The notes below the pieces were generated by a model. The model was not told the origin of the DNA. It searched no databases and saw only the letters and a list, made by a program, of their open reading frames with translations. Shown here one piece after another: positions 46,462-56,493 of a DNA stretch of 64,000 nucleotides. Numbering within the stretch: position 1 is the first letter of the stretch; every line of letters begins with the position of its first letter. This DNA is from Oceanidesulfovibrio indonesiensis (GTDB lineage Bacteria; Desulfobacterota; Desulfovibrionia; Desulfovibrionales; Desulfovibrionaceae), in NCBI RefSeq assembly GCF_007625075.1, contig NZ_QMIE01000008.1:1-64000 (forward strand), read 5' to 3'. A program made the position numbers and the translations under genes.

Positions 46462-47529
46462 ATGGGGAAGAAGAAACGCAGAAACCGCAAGACCGTCCAC
46501 AAGGCCACGAAACCCAGCGTGAAGAAGACCTCTCCCCTGGAGATACAGACCTTCGGAGAGCTTTTGGAACTCGACATCCCGGTCCGGGAAGACCTCATCA
46601 CACCATGGCTGCGCGAAGGCGAAAGCGCCATGATCTACGCCGCAGCAGGCGTGGGCAAGTCCATGTACTCGCTGTCCCTGGCGCTCACCATCGCAGGCGG
46701 GGGCAGCTACCTTGCCTGGACCGCTCCCAAACCCCGTAAGGTGCTTCTGGTGGATGGCGAAATGCACATGGACGACATCAAAAGCCGCTCCACCATGCTG
46801 TTGGAAAAAATGGAGGACCTCGACCATGATCTGGTCCGCCAAAACCTCCACATCATCTCCCGCCAGGGCCAGAAGGCCGAGGTTCAATTCCCGGATATTG
46901 CCAAGGCCGGTGGACGCAGAGAAATCGAGGAATTGGCGACGAATTACGACCTCATCATCCTCGACAACCTCTCCACCTTGGCGACCATCAAGAACGAGAA
47001 CGACGCCGCAGCCTTCACTGACATCGTCAAGCTCCTGATGCGCCTCAAACAGTGTGGTATTGCCTGCATCCTCGTTCACCACTCGGGCAAGGGCAATAAC
47101 AGGAGCACCTACCGTGGATCATCCATGCTGGCGACCACCTTCGAGGTCATCCAAGGCCTGACCCAACTGCCTGATGCCCGCGCGGCCAATGGAACGGCCT
47201 TCAAGCTCACCTGGGACAAGTTCCGGGGCAAGAAGGACTCCTCGGTCATGGACTCCGAGATATGGCTCGACGAACAGGGCTGGCATCACGAGGTCGCCTC
47301 CAACGAGGAGTTGGACCTGCTTGTAGAGACTGCCCAGTCCGGCATGTACTCGACCCAGGCCCAGATCGCCAAAGCCCTGAACTGGGACACCTCCAAGGTC
47401 TCCCGCATGAAAACGAAGGCCATCGCGGAGGAACTGATCACCGAGCAAGAATGGAAAGACTGCCTCGCCCAGGCGCGTCAGACCGCCCAACCCACCGCTG
47501 AAACTCTCGGCTTCACCGCCACCCAGTAG
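46462..47529 (+). CDS. RepA-like AAA ATPase (RecA-fold helicase type)
   Basis: A 355-residue ATPase of the AAA_25/RSF1010-RepA group. The Walker A motif is [15 protein letters not shown] near residue 61; Walker B-like [13 protein letters not shown] near 163; [21 protein letters not shown] near 200 is the family's sensor region. A basic N-terminus ([12 protein letters not shown]) and a C-terminal winged helix ([20 protein letters not shown]) suggest DNA binding. Related proteins are plasmid replicative helicases, so the island may come from a plasmid-like replicon; no origin or primase gene is evident. Confidence 0.82.
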   Translation: MGKKKRRNRKTVHKATKPSVKKTSPLEIQTFGELLELDIPVREDLITPWLREGESAMIYAAAGVGKSMYSLSLALTIAGGGSYLAWTAPKPRKVLLVDGEMHMDDIKSRSTMLLEKMEDLDHDLVRQNLHIISRQGQKAEVQFPDIAKAGGRREIEELATNYDLIILDNLSTLATIKNENDAAAFTDIVKLLMRLKQCGIACILVHHSGKGNNRSTYRGSSMLATTFEVIQGLTQLPDARAANGTAFKLTWDKFRGKKDSSVMDSEIWLDEQGWHHEVASNEELDLLVETAQSGMYSTQAQIAKALNWDTSKVSRMKTKAIAEELITEQEWKDCLAQARQTAQPTAETLGFTATQ

Positions 47530-47876
47530 CCCCAGCACCATGGCAGCCACCAGCGCTGCCCCTGGCTGCCCGCAGGGTAGCCTCCTCTCCAATCAATTCG
47601 ATGTTGCAGATTGTTCGTCCTACTAGGGCGTGCAACATGCAACAACACTCCAGGCACGATGCTCACACCGAGCAACGGCCTTCTACCGTTGCGACCGCTT
47701 GCCTTGCCTCAACTCATGGCCCCGTCCGTCCTATTTGGGCGGGGTCCTGGGTTGGTGGTCGCCCCCGAATCTCTCTCCGCCCCATCCCCCTTACCCTTGA
47801 TGCATACCCAATATCGGCCTACAACTACCCGCAGCCAAATCACGCAACCCCAACAACTCCGAGCAAAGACACCCAC
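47530..47876. promoter_or_regulatory. Leader region of the hsd locus with an inverted repeat
   Basis: No gene is supported here, although an open frame continues upstream of hsdM. ATGTTGCA (47601-47608) and TGCAACAT (47631-47638) form an 8-bp inverted repeat 22 bases apart, a possible regulator site. I see no strong promoter match. Confidence 0.4.
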
Positions 47877-49841
47877 ATGGTCATCAACTTCTCCGACGCC
47901 GCCGCCAAAATCTGGGCCGTGGCCGATCTGTTGCGCGGCGAGTTCAAGCAGTCCCAATACGGCCGCATCATCCTGCCCTTCACCCTGCTGCGCCGCCTCG
48001 AATGCGTGCTGGAGCCCACCAAGGCCCAGGTGCTCCAGGCCGCCAAGAAGTATGAAGCCCAGGACATGGGAGACGCCGCAGACAAGCTCCTCAAGCGGGA
48101 GTCGGGCCGCCAGTTCTACAACACCTCGCCCATGACCCTCGCCACCCTCGGCGAGACGCAGATATTCGACAACCTGGACGCCTACATCAAGGCCTTCAGC
48201 CCGGACGCCCGCGAGATATTCGAGCACTTCCACTTCACGGACTACCTCGACCAGCTCGACGCAGCCAACCTCCTCTTCCTCGTGGTCCAGCGCTTCGCCA
48301 ACTGGGACCTCAGCCCGGAGGCCATCAGCAACTACGAGATGGGCCTCATCTTCGAGGAACTCATCCGTCGCTTCGCTGAATCATCCAACGAGACCGCCGG
48401 TGAGCACTTCACCCCGCGGGACATCGTCCACCTCGCCACAAACCTCGCCTTCATGGATGACGACGATACCCTGTCCCAGTCCGGCGTGGTCCGCTCATTG
48501 TACGACCCCACGGCCGGCACGGGCGGCTTCCTCTCCGAAGGCACGCACCTCATGGGCGAGATGAACCCGGACGCCGTCATCCGCGTCTTCGGCCAGGAGC
48601 TGAACCCGGAGAGCTACGCCATCTGCAAGGGCGACATGCTCATCAAGGCGCAGGATATCGCCAACATCAAGCTCGGCAACACCCTCTCGGACGACCAGCT
48701 CCCCCGCCAGGAGTTCGACTACATGCTCTCCAACCCGCCCTTCGGCGTGGACTGGAAAAAGATCGAGAAGACGGTGAAGGACGAGCACAAGCTCAAAGGG
48801 TACGAGGGTCGCTTCGGCCCCGGCCTGCCCCGCGTGTCGGACGGCTCCCTGCTCTTCCTCCTCCACCTCGTCAGCAAGATGCGCGACCCAAAAGACGGCG
48901 GCTCCCGCATCGCCATCATCCTCAACGGCTCGCCCCTCTTCACCGGCGGTGCAGGCTCAGGCGAGAGCGAGATACGCCGCTACCTCCTGGAGCGCGACCT
49001 GCTCGAAGCCATCGTGGCCCTGCCCACGGACCTCTTCTTCAACACGGGCATCGCCACCTACATCTGGGTGCTCTCCAACCGCAAAGCGCCCGAGCGCAAG
49101 GGCAAGGTCCAGCTCATCAACGCCACGGGTCTCTTCGCGCCCATGCGCCGTTCTCTCGGTTCCAAGCGCCGCTACATAGACCGCGACCAGATCGCCACCA
49201 TCGTGGACCAGTACGGCCAGTTCGAGGAGACGGACATCTGCAAGGTCTTCGACGTGGAGGACTTCGGCTACCGCCGTATCACGGTGGAGCGTCCCCTCCA
49301 GCTCGCCTTCCACCCGCAGGACGAAACCCGCCGCGCCGCCCTCACGGCGGACAAGGCATGGGCCAAATGGCCTGACGCACTCCAGACAGACACCCTCGCC
49401 GCCCTGGACAGCCTCGCGGAGAAATACCTCTCCCGCTCCGCGTTCAAAAAGGCGCTCAAGAAGGCCGGCGTGTCCCTCAGCGCGGTGCAGTTCAAGCTGC
49501 TGCAAAAGCACCTGGGCGAGCACGACCCCGAGGCCGAGGTCTGCACGGTAAAGGGCAAGCCCGAACCGGACCCGAGCCTGCGCGACTACGAGAACGTGCC
49601 CCTCAAGGAGGATGTACAGACGTACTTTGAGCGGGAGGTCCTGCCCCACGTGCCGGACGCCTGGATAGACGCGGACAAGCGGGACGCCAAGGACGGCCGG
49701 GTGGGCATTGTGGGCTACGAGATCCCCTTCAACCGCCATTTCTACGAGTACACGCCCCCGCGCCCTCTGGAGGAGATCGACGCGGACCTGGACCGCGTAA
49801 GCAAGGAAATCATGGACCTGCTGGGCGAGGTGCACGTCTGA
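47877..49841 (+). CDS. hsdM: Type I restriction-modification system, DNA methyltransferase subunit
   Basis: A 654-residue N6-adenine methyltransferase subunit. The N-terminal HsdM helical domain (about 1-140) is followed by the SAM-binding motif [13 protein letters not shown] near residue 206 and the catalytic SNPPFG near 283. It forms M2S with HsdS to methylate host DNA and M2R2S to restrict foreign DNA. I chose ATG 47877 ([13 protein letters not shown]), where similarity begins; an ATG at 47601 would add 92 residues of low-complexity translation. The stop overlaps hsdS (TGATG). Confidence 0.94.
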   Translation: MVINFSDAAAKIWAVADLLRGEFKQSQYGRIILPFTLLRRLECVLEPTKAQVLQAAKKYEAQDMGDAADKLLKRESGRQFYNTSPMTLATLGETQIFDNLDAYIKAFSPDAREIFEHFHFTDYLDQLDAANLLFLVVQRFANWDLSPEAISNYEMGLIFEELIRRFAESSNETAGEHFTPRDIVHLATNLAFMDDDDTLSQSGVVRSLYDPTAGTGGFLSEGTHLMGEMNPDAVIRVFGQELNPESYAICKGDMLIKAQDIANIKLGNTLSDDQLPRQEFDYMLSNPPFGVDWKKIEKTVKDEHKLKGYEGRFGPGLPRVSDGSLLFLLHLVSKMRDPKDGGSRIAIILNGSPLFTGGAGSGESEIRRYLLERDLLEAIVALPTDLFFNTGIATYIWVLSNRKAPERKGKVQLINATGLFAPMRRSLGSKRRYIDRDQIATIVDQYGQFEETDICKVFDVEDFGYRRITVERPLQLAFHPQDETRRAALTADKAWAKWPDALQTDTLAALDSLAEKYLSRSAFKKALKKAGVSLSAVQFKLLQKHLGEHDPEAEVCTVKGKPEPDPSLRDYENVPLKEDVQTYFEREVLPHVPDAWIDADKRDAKDGRVGIVGYEIPFNRHFYEYTPPRPLEEIDADLDRVSKEIMDLLGEVHV

Positions 49842-51187
49842 TGGGCAAATACACGGCGTACCCGGAATACAAGGACTCCGGCGTGGAATGGCTGGGGAAA
49901 GTGCCGACGCATTGGGAACTTGTCCGCAACATTGGACTCTTTGAGGAGCGCAATGAGAAAGGCTCTCCGGATGCTGAGCTACTAGCCGTGACAATACTTT
50001 ACGGCGTTCTGAAGCAAAGTGATTTAGCCGAGATTACCGACAGGAAAAACACTGCGAGCGACGACAAAAGTAACTACAAACTCGTTCGCGAAGGCGACCT
50101 CGTCTACAACAAGATGCGTATGTGGCAAGGAGCCATCGGCATTTCCCCTCAAGATGGCATAGTCAGCCCCGCGTACATAGTACTCAAGCCAAGTACAGAA
50201 ATTAACAATCGGTTTTTCTTCTACCAATTCAAGACCCCGGGCTTTATCAGCGAATCAGGTCGTTTCTCCTATGGTCTCTGTGACGACATGAACAGCTTGA
50301 GATACAAAGACTTCAGAAGCATCTACTCGATCGTCCCTCCTCAAGAAGAACAAACCCAAATCGCCGCGTTCCTCGACCACGAGACGGCGAAGATCGACCG
50401 GCTCATTGCCAAGCAGGAAGAACTCATCGCCCTGCTCCAGGAAAAGCGCCAGGCCGTGATCTCCCACGCCGTGACCAAGGGCCTCGACCCCAACGCGCCC
50501 ATGAAGGACTCGGGCGTGGAGTGGCTGGGCGAGGTGCCGGCGCATTGGGAGGTGAAGAAGATCAAGCATATTACCAAGAGCATCGAACAAGGGTGGAGCC
50601 CACAGTGTGAATCCGAGCCGGCCAACGGTGATGCCTGGGGGGTCTTGAAAGTTGGGTGTGTGAATGGAGGCGTATTTAATAGCGCAGAAAACAAAAAGCT
50701 TCCTGAAACAATGGCACCACGACCAGATTATGCATTGAAGGCAGGCGACTTGCTTATCTCACGTGCAAACACAAAGGATCTTGTCGGAAGCGCAGCTGTC
50801 GTTCAACATGATCATCCTAATCTCATGCTTTGCGATAAATTGTATCGCCTTCGCTTAATTGATTCAGTAATACCCCACTGGGTTGCATTCTACCTTGGCA
50901 CATCAAACGCCAGAGAAAGGATCGAGCTTGAAGCAACTGGTGCAAGCCATTCAATGCAGAACATTGGGCAGGACACGATTAAAGATATCCATTGCCCAGT
51001 TCCTCCTAAAGGTGAAGCGGATAGCATACTCAACTGCTTGTCGAGCAAATTATCCTCCTTGCGAAATGTAGAAAAGAAAGCCAGTACGGCTATTGCCCTT
51101 CTCCAAGAACGCCACACCGCGCTCATCTCCGCCGCCGTAACCGGCAAGATCGATGTTCGGGAGTGGGGCAGGGAGGTCCAGGCATGA
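49841..51187 (+). CDS. hsdS: Type I restriction-modification system, specificity subunit
   Basis: A 448-residue specificity subunit with two target-recognition domains. The conserved repeats are clear: KDSGVEWLGKVPTHWE near residue 10 and again KDSGVEWLGEVPAHWE near 222, and each half ends in a helical spacer with LIALLQEKRQAVISHAVTKG or ALLQERHTALISAAVTGK. The two recognition halves are much richer in A+T than the flanking genes, as usual for exchangeable specificity domains. It overlaps hsdM and the next gene by a few bases each. Confidence 0.93.
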   Translation: MGKYTAYPEYKDSGVEWLGKVPTHWELVRNIGLFEERNEKGSPDAELLAVTILYGVLKQSDLAEITDRKNTASDDKSNYKLVREGDLVYNKMRMWQGAIGISPQDGIVSPAYIVLKPSTEINNRFFFYQFKTPGFISESGRFSYGLCDDMNSLRYKDFRSIYSIVPPQEEQTQIAAFLDHETAKIDRLIAKQEELIALLQEKRQAVISHAVTKGLDPNAPMKDSGVEWLGEVPAHWEVKKIKHITKSIEQGWSPQCESEPANGDAWGVLKVGCVNGGVFNSAENKKLPETMAPRPDYALKAGDLLISRANTKDLVGSAAVVQHDHPNLMLCDKLYRLRLIDSVIPHWVAFYLGTSNARERIELEATGASHSMQNIGQDTIKDIHCPVPPKGEADSILNCLSSKLSSLRNVEKKASTAIALLQERHTALISAAVTGKIDVREWGREVQA

Positions 51188-52641
51188 CCACGTCGACCTT
51201 CAGCAAGATGATCACCGAGTTGACCCGACTCCAGCAGGAGACCGAATGGGTCGAGTTCAAAGAGAACCGGGCGGAGCCCGAGGAAATCGGGGAGTACATC
51301 TCCGCGCTGTCCAATTCCGCAGCCCTGGTGGGCGAACGCGCTGGCTTTCTGGTCTGGGGCGTGGAAAACGGCACGCACCGCATCGTCGGCACGACGTTTG
51401 ACCCCGCCAGCGCACGCGTCGGCAGCCAGGAGTTGGAAAGCTGGCTGGTCAACCATCTCTCGCCCAGGCTCCATTTCCGCTGGCATTCAGGCACGGTGGA
51501 AGGCGCGCACGTGGTTGCGCTCGAAGTGCCGGCTGCCCGCGGCTATCCTGTTCGGTTCAAGGATTTCGAGTTCATCCGAGTGGGGAGTTACAAGAAAAAG
51601 CTCAAAGACTACCCCGACAAAGCCAAGGCGCTCTGGAAGATATTCGAACGGACCTCGTTCGAGCGCGACATTGCCGCCGAGGGGATTGACGCTTCCGAGG
51701 TCCTCGCCCTCCTGGACTATCCCGCATACTTCGACGCCGTGGGCGTGCCGCTTCCGGAGAACAGGGAGGGCATACTCGACAAGCTCAAACAGGAACGCTT
51801 TGTCCTCACCCGGCAAGACGGCGGATATGACATCACGAATCTCGGGGCGATCCTGTTCGCCAAGGACCTCGGCAAGTTCGACCGCCTTGGCCGAAAGGCC
51901 TTGCGCGTCATCTTTTACAACGGTCCCAACCGCATCGAGACCATCCGGGAACAGACAGGCGTCAAAGGCTATATCGTGGGGTATGAGGGGGCGGTGTCCT
52001 ACATCAACGACCGTCTTCCCGCGAATGAAATCATCGGTCAGGCCCTGCGCACGGAAATGCGGATGTATCCGGAAATCGCCATCCGCGAGTTAGTGGCCAA
52101 CGCCCTGATTCACCAGGATTTCAGTATTCCCGGCGCAGGCCCCATGGTGGAGATTTTCTCCGACAGGATGGAGTTCACCAATCCGGGGCAATCGCTCATC
52201 GATCCTTTGCGTTTGATCGATCACCGTCCCCGGTCGCGCAACGAAGATCTGGCCGCGTTCATGCGCCGGGTCAACATTTGCGAGGAGCGGGGCAGCGGCA
52301 TAGACAAGGTCATCACGGCGGTGGAGCAACACCAGTTGCCGCCTCCGGATTTCAGAATCGTTGGGGACAACACCGTGGCCGTGTTGTTCGCCCCGAAGAA
52401 GCTTGCGGAAATGGACCCTGCCGAGAAGATTCGAGCGTGTTACCAGCATGCCTGCCTCTGCCACGAGAGCAACACCCGCATGACCAACGCCTCCCTGCGC
52501 AAGCGCTTCGGCATCAAGGACAAAAACTATGCGACGGCATCCCGAATCATTGGCGATACCATCAAGGCAGAGCTTGTCCGGCCTTTTGACCCCGAGGGTG
52601 GGTCGAAACGGTTGGCTTCATACGTGCCATTCTGGGCATGA
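51184..52641 (+). CDS. Schlafen/AlbA_2-domain ATP-binding protein inside the hsd locus
   Basis: A 485-residue protein. The N-terminal AlbA_2 (Schlafen-like) domain, about 15-130, has ETEWVEFKENRAEPEEIGEYISALSNSAAL and GFLVWGVENGTHRIVG. A helical middle follows, then a GHKL-type ATPase-like C-terminal module with IRELVANALIHQDFS near residue 303, EIFSDRMEFTNPG near 325 and EERGSGIDKV near 368. Such proteins are often annotated as putative transcriptional regulators. It overlaps the hsdS stop by ATGA, so it is made with the restriction enzyme and may regulate or add to defence. The actual activity is unknown. Confidence 0.85.
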   Translation: MTTSTFSKMITELTRLQQETEWVEFKENRAEPEEIGEYISALSNSAALVGERAGFLVWGVENGTHRIVGTTFDPASARVGSQELESWLVNHLSPRLHFRWHSGTVEGAHVVALEVPAARGYPVRFKDFEFIRVGSYKKKLKDYPDKAKALWKIFERTSFERDIAAEGIDASEVLALLDYPAYFDAVGVPLPENREGILDKLKQERFVLTRQDGGYDITNLGAILFAKDLGKFDRLGRKALRVIFYNGPNRIETIREQTGVKGYIVGYEGAVSYINDRLPANEIIGQALRTEMRMYPEIAIRELVANALIHQDFSIPGAGPMVEIFSDRMEFTNPGQSLIDPLRLIDHRPRSRNEDLAAFMRRVNICEERGSGIDKVITAVEQHQLPPPDFRIVGDNTVAVLFAPKKLAEMDPAEKIRACYQHACLCHESNTRMTNASLRKRFGIKDKNYATASRIIGDTIKAELVRPFDPEGGSKRLASYVPFWA

Positions 52642-52690
52642 CGGCTTTATGTGATGGGTATGTGATCGGTGGCGCTTTCTGAGCCGGCAA

Positions 52691-52737
52691 GTTGAAACCT
52701 CGTCGATGTATCAATCTGATATTTCAACATTTTTTTT
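52691..52737 (+). terminator. Weak terminator-like hairpin before hsdR
   Basis: GTTGAAA and TTTCAAC are separated by 24 bases and followed by eight T residues. With such a short stem it may only reduce read-through into hsdR. Confidence 0.35.
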
Positions 52738-52863
52738 GAAATTGTTTCGTGCGGAGTATGTGATTGCTCTCACCCCGGAGCACAGCCTTCGCGAAATATG
52801 GACGATCGAGCGGGCCAAGACGCTCCTCCAAATGAGCTGCGAAATTAGCTGAAGGTGAACCTC

Positions 52864-55800
52864 ATGGCCGACCCACGCGAAATACAATTCCAGCTGGACA
52901 TCATCGAGGCTCTGACCGCCCGCGGCTGGGTGGCCGGCACTGCCGAGGGGTATGACCGAGAACTCGCCCTCTACCCCGAAGACCTGGTTGCCTTCGTGCG
53001 TGAGGCAACGCCGGACGAGTGGGACAAGTTCTGCCGCATGTACCCGCAGGACCCGGAACGCAAGCTCGTGCTGAGCGTGTCCCGTCAGCTGGAGAAGAAC
53101 GGCGCGCTCACCGTGCTGCGCAAAGGCTACAAGGATCGCGGTGCGAAGATCCAGCCCTGTCGCTTCATGCCGGACCATGGCCTCAATGAGGAGACGGTGC
53201 GCCAGTACCGCTGCAACCGCCTGCGTGTCGTGCCGGAGGTGACCTACTCGCCCCACGGCGCGCCGGGCCGGCTGGACCTCGTACTCTTCGTCAACGGCAT
53301 CCCGGTGGCGACCATGGAGCTGAAGAGCGAATTCAAGCAACACGTCGAAAACGCCATCCGCCAGTACAAAAAGGATCGCCCGCCCAAAGACCCGAAGACG
53401 CGCATGCCCGAGCCCCTGCTTACGTTCAAACGCGGGGCGCTCGTCCACTTCGCCGTGAGCCAGCACGAGGTCTTCATGTGTACCCGGCTTGCGGGCGAGA
53501 AGTCGTTCTTCCTGCCATTCAACAAGGGCACGGAGGACGGCGGCAAGGGCAACCCATCCATCCCTGGCAAGTATGACACGGCCTACCTCTGGGAGGAGGT
53601 CCTTGCCCCGGACAACATGCTGCGCATCCTGGGCCGCTTCCTCCACCTCCAGAAGGAGGAGAAGGAGGACATCCAGGGCAGGAAGTACATCAAGGAAACC
53701 CTCATCTTCCCCCGCTTCCACCAGTGGGACGCGGTGAACAAGCTCATCGACGCCGCGCGCGAAGAAGGACCGGGCCACCGTTACCTCATCCAGCACAGCG
53801 CCGGCTCGGGAAAGTCGAACTCCATCGCCTGGACCGCGCACCAGCTCGCCTCGCTGTACGACGCCAGGGACGAGAAGGTCTTCGACTCGGTCATCGTGAT
53901 CACGGACCGCACAATCTTGAATGACCAGCTCCAGGAGACCATCTACCAGTTCGAGCACGCCGAGGGCATGATCGCGCGGATCAGCCGGGAGATCGGCGAC
54001 GGCACCAAGTCCGAGCAGTTGGCCAAGGCGCTGGAGACCACGGCGCGCATTATCATCGTGACCATCCAGACCTTCCCCTTTGTCCTGGACATGCTCCGGG
54101 AACGGACCTCGCTCCAGGGCCGGCACTTCGCAGTCATCGCGGACGAGGCGCACTCGTCACAGACTGGCCTCACTGCGCGGAAGCTGCGCGAGGTGCTCAA
54201 CGTGGAGCAGGTCGACGAGGACGAGGAACTCACGGCCGAAGACATGCTCGACCTCGCCCTGGAGGCGCGCAAGCCATCCCCGAACATCAGCTACTTCGCC
54301 TTCACAGCCACGCCCAAGCCGAAGACGCTGGAGTTGTTCGGCAGGCTCCCGGAGCCGGAACTGCCGCCGTCAGACACGAACATCCCGGAAGCCTTCCACG
54401 TCTACTCCATGCGTCAGGCCATCGAGGAAGGCTTCATCCTCGACGTGCTCAAGAACTACACGACGTACAAGATGGCCTGCCGACTGGCCCTGATGGACGG
54501 CGCAGAGGACCAGGAGGTGGAGAAGCGCAAAGGCGCGGCGTCCATCGCCAAATGGGTGCGCCTGCACGACTACAACATCAGCCAGAAGGTCGCGGTCATC
54601 GTGGAGCACTTCCGCACCAGAGTGGCTCCCCTGCTGGGCGGGCACGCCAAGGCCATGGCGGTGACCGACTCCCGCAAGGCGGCAGTGCGCTACAAGCTCG
54701 CCTTCGACAAGTACATCCGCGAGCATCCGGAGTGCGAGGGCATCCAGGCCATGGTCGCTTTCTCAGGCGACGTGAACGACCCGGACAGCGGACCGGAACC
54801 TTTCAACGAGACGAACATGAACCCCGGCCTCAATGGGCGAGACCTGCGCACTGCCTTCGATACGGACGAGTATCAGGTCATGATCGTGGCGAACAAGTTC
54901 CAGACCGGATTTGATCAGCCCAAGCTCTGCGCCATGTACGTGGACAAGCGACTCAAAGGCGTGGACGCCGTGCAGACACTCTCGCGTCTCAACCGCACCC
55001 ATCCCGGCAAGGACAAGACCTTCGTCCTCGACTTCGTGAACGATCCCGACGAAATTCTCGAAGCGTTCCGGCCCTTCTACAAGACGGCTGCGTTGGAGGA
55101 CGTCTCGGACCCAAACCTCGCCTACGACCTCAAGGACGCCCTGGACGAGCAGCGCATTTACGACGTGGCCGAGGTCGAGGCCTTTGTGCGGGTGTTCTTT
55201 GACAAGACAGCGTCGCAAGCCGCCCTGCTGGAGCAATGCCGCCCTGCCGTGGAGCGCTACAAGGCGCGGCGCAAAGAGGTCATGGATGTGCTCCACGATG
55301 CTGAGGAGGCAGCGCGGATCGCCAAAGCGAACAACGACCCCATTGCTCAGAAGAACGCAGAGCGGAGTGTGAAGGAGGCGCGGGAGGCAAAGGACGCCCT
55401 GGAGCATTTCAAGAAGGACCTGCGCAGCTTCATCCGCTTCTACGAGTTCTCGTCCCAGATCATCGAATATGGCGACCGGGAGATGGAATCCCTCGCCATC
55501 TACGGCCGGCACCTTCTCCCCCTGCTGCGCGACGAACAGCTTGATGAGGAGATCGACCTCTCCGATGTGGAGATGACCCACTACCGGCTGTCCAAGCAGC
55601 AGGAGATCAGCATCCGACTGGGCGAGGGCGACGAGGACGACAAGCTCAAGCCGACCGGCGCTCTGGGGTCTCGCTTTGCGAAGGAACGGCAAACAGAGTC
55701 GCTGTCGGAGATCGTCGAGCGTATGAACGAGTTGTTCAACGGCGAGTTCACCGAGGACGACGCCTTGAACTACGCCCGAACCATCGCGGACAAGCTGCGC

Positions 55801-56028
55801 GAGAATACGCGCGTCATGGAGCAACTCCAGCGGAACACGCCGGAACAAGCCATGCTGGGAGACTTTCCGAACGCCGTGGACAACGCGGTGATCGAGAGCA
55901 TGGAGACCCACTCGTCCCTGGCCAAGCAGTACCTGAGCGACGAACGGGTGAAGAACGGCTTTGCCCGCCTGCTGATGGACCTGCTGCTCAAAAGCGGGCT
56001 TGAGAGCCAGCCTACGCAATCCCCTTAG
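52864..56028 (+). CDS. hsdR: Type I restriction enzyme, motor/endonuclease subunit
   Basis: A 1054-residue restriction subunit. The N-terminal nuclease domain has the PD-ExK residues in GRLDLVLFVNGIPVATMELK near residue 140-155. The SF2 motor shows HSAGSGKSNSIAW near 312, VITDRTILNDQL, IADEAHSSQTG near 428 (DEAH box), FTATPKPKT near 482 and NKFQTGFDQP near 680. A helical C-terminal region for complex assembly follows. ATG 52864 with AAGGTG upstream is chosen; a GTG at 52855 is possible. It lies 222 bases after the Schlafen-like gene. Confidence 0.94.
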   Translation: MADPREIQFQLDIIEALTARGWVAGTAEGYDRELALYPEDLVAFVREATPDEWDKFCRMYPQDPERKLVLSVSRQLEKNGALTVLRKGYKDRGAKIQPCRFMPDHGLNEETVRQYRCNRLRVVPEVTYSPHGAPGRLDLVLFVNGIPVATMELKSEFKQHVENAIRQYKKDRPPKDPKTRMPEPLLTFKRGALVHFAVSQHEVFMCTRLAGEKSFFLPFNKGTEDGGKGNPSIPGKYDTAYLWEEVLAPDNMLRILGRFLHLQKEEKEDIQGRKYIKETLIFPRFHQWDAVNKLIDAAREEGPGHRYLIQHSAGSGKSNSIAWTAHQLASLYDARDEKVFDSVIVITDRTILNDQLQETIYQFEHAEGMIARISREIGDGTKSEQLAKALETTARIIIVTIQTFPFVLDMLRERTSLQGRHFAVIADEAHSSQTGLTARKLREVLNVEQVDEDEELTAEDMLDLALEARKPSPNISYFAFTATPKPKTLELFGRLPEPELPPSDTNIPEAFHVYSMRQAIEEGFILDVLKNYTTYKMACRLALMDGAEDQEVEKRKGAASIAKWVRLHDYNISQKVAVIVEHFRTRVAPLLGGHAKAMAVTDSRKAAVRYKLAFDKYIREHPECEGIQAMVAFSGDVNDPDSGPEPFNETNMNPGLNGRDLRTAFDTDEYQVMIVANKFQTGFDQPKLCAMYVDKRLKGVDAVQTLSRLNRTHPGKDKTFVLDFVNDPDEILEAFRPFYKTAALEDVSDPNLAYDLKDALDEQRIYDVAEVEAFVRVFFDKTASQAALLEQCRPAVERYKARRKEVMDVLHDAEEAARIAKANNDPIAQKNAERSVKEAREAKDALEHFKKDLRSFIRFYEFSSQIIEYGDREMESLAIYGRHLLPLLRDEQLDEEIDLSDVEMTHYRLSKQQEISIRLGEGDEDDKLKPTGALGSRFAKERQTESLSEIVERMNELFNGEFTEDDALNYARTIADKLRENTRVMEQLQRNTPEQAMLGDFPNAVDNAVIESMETHSSLAKQYLSDERVKNGFARLLMDLLLKSGLESQPTQSP

Positions 56029-56136
56029 CGGGTCTTGCGGCGAATACAACAAGTGGGTACAAATACACGAACACATCAAACCACAAGCAGCCGAAATCCA
56101 AGAGGGCTGCGGCTTCCGGCGAGTGGGGTCCACGTG

Positions 56137-56153
56137 TCTCCCCCTCTCCGCCA
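56137..56153 (+). repeat. attR, right attachment site of the integrated element
   Basis: An exact copy of the last 17 bases of tRNA-Ser (TCTCCCCCTCTCCGCCA) closes the island about 110 bases after hsdR. Confidence 0.9.
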
Positions 56154-56166
56154 TAGAGTATTCTTT

Positions 56167-56210
56167 GCCCCTATTTCCGGCAACTTACCGGATTGAGGGG
56201 CTTTCTTCTT
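56167..56210 (+). terminator. Original tRNA-Ser terminator, displaced by the island
   Basis: GCCCCT and AGGGGC, with TCCGG/CCGGA inside, form a hairpin followed by TTTCTTCTTT, starting 13 bases after attR. No gene precedes it other than the tRNA end copy, so it was most likely the tRNA terminator before insertion. Confidence 0.7.
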
Positions 56211-56493
56211 TCCACTGGTACACAGTAAGGTATGAAGATGGCTGCTCGGCACACTCGTTAAGCTCGGTGTGAATCGCTACAACGTCTACGCGCCAAAGGC
56301 TTTCAGCATCGATGCCAGCCGCTTATTACACCTGCCTCCTTCGCCTGGAATCGTCATGGCGCAATCTTAGTCTGAGCTGAGAATCTGCGCATTGCTTCAA
56401 AACCAACCTGCGACCGCATTGTAGCCGGTAATCCGACCTGGAGCAGCCGTCTTATAGCGCTCGTCTGGCCTGTTCGGCCTCGTTTCGAGTCTA
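56211..56493. other. Intergenic stretch, nothing recognised
   Basis: Between the displaced terminator and the transposase remnants I find no gene, repeat or strong hairpin. Confidence 0.45.

Larger units (their letters stand above)
42444..56153. mobile_element. Integrated genomic island in tRNA-Ser(GGA), 13.7 kb, carrying a type I restriction system
   Basis: The element is bounded by a perfect 17-bp direct repeat of the tRNA-Ser 3' end and encodes a tyrosine integrase next to attL. Inside are Hsp20, a serine resolvase, a small helix-rich protein, a RepA-like ATPase and hsdM-hsdS-Schlafen-hsdR. A likely tRNA terminator lies beyond attR (56167-56210), as expected if integration separated it from the tRNA. 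No phage structural or conjugation genes are seen, so it would need help to move between cells. Confidence 0.88.

Noticed and set aside
47601-47876. N-terminal extension of HsdM from ATG 47601
   Set aside because: The 92 residues are low in complexity, rich in S, T and P, unlike any HsdM, and include a likely regulatory inverted repeat.
54763-56154. 463-codon minus-strand frame opposite hsdR
   Set aside because: Antisense to conserved HsdR motor and C-terminal regions; no recognisable domain.
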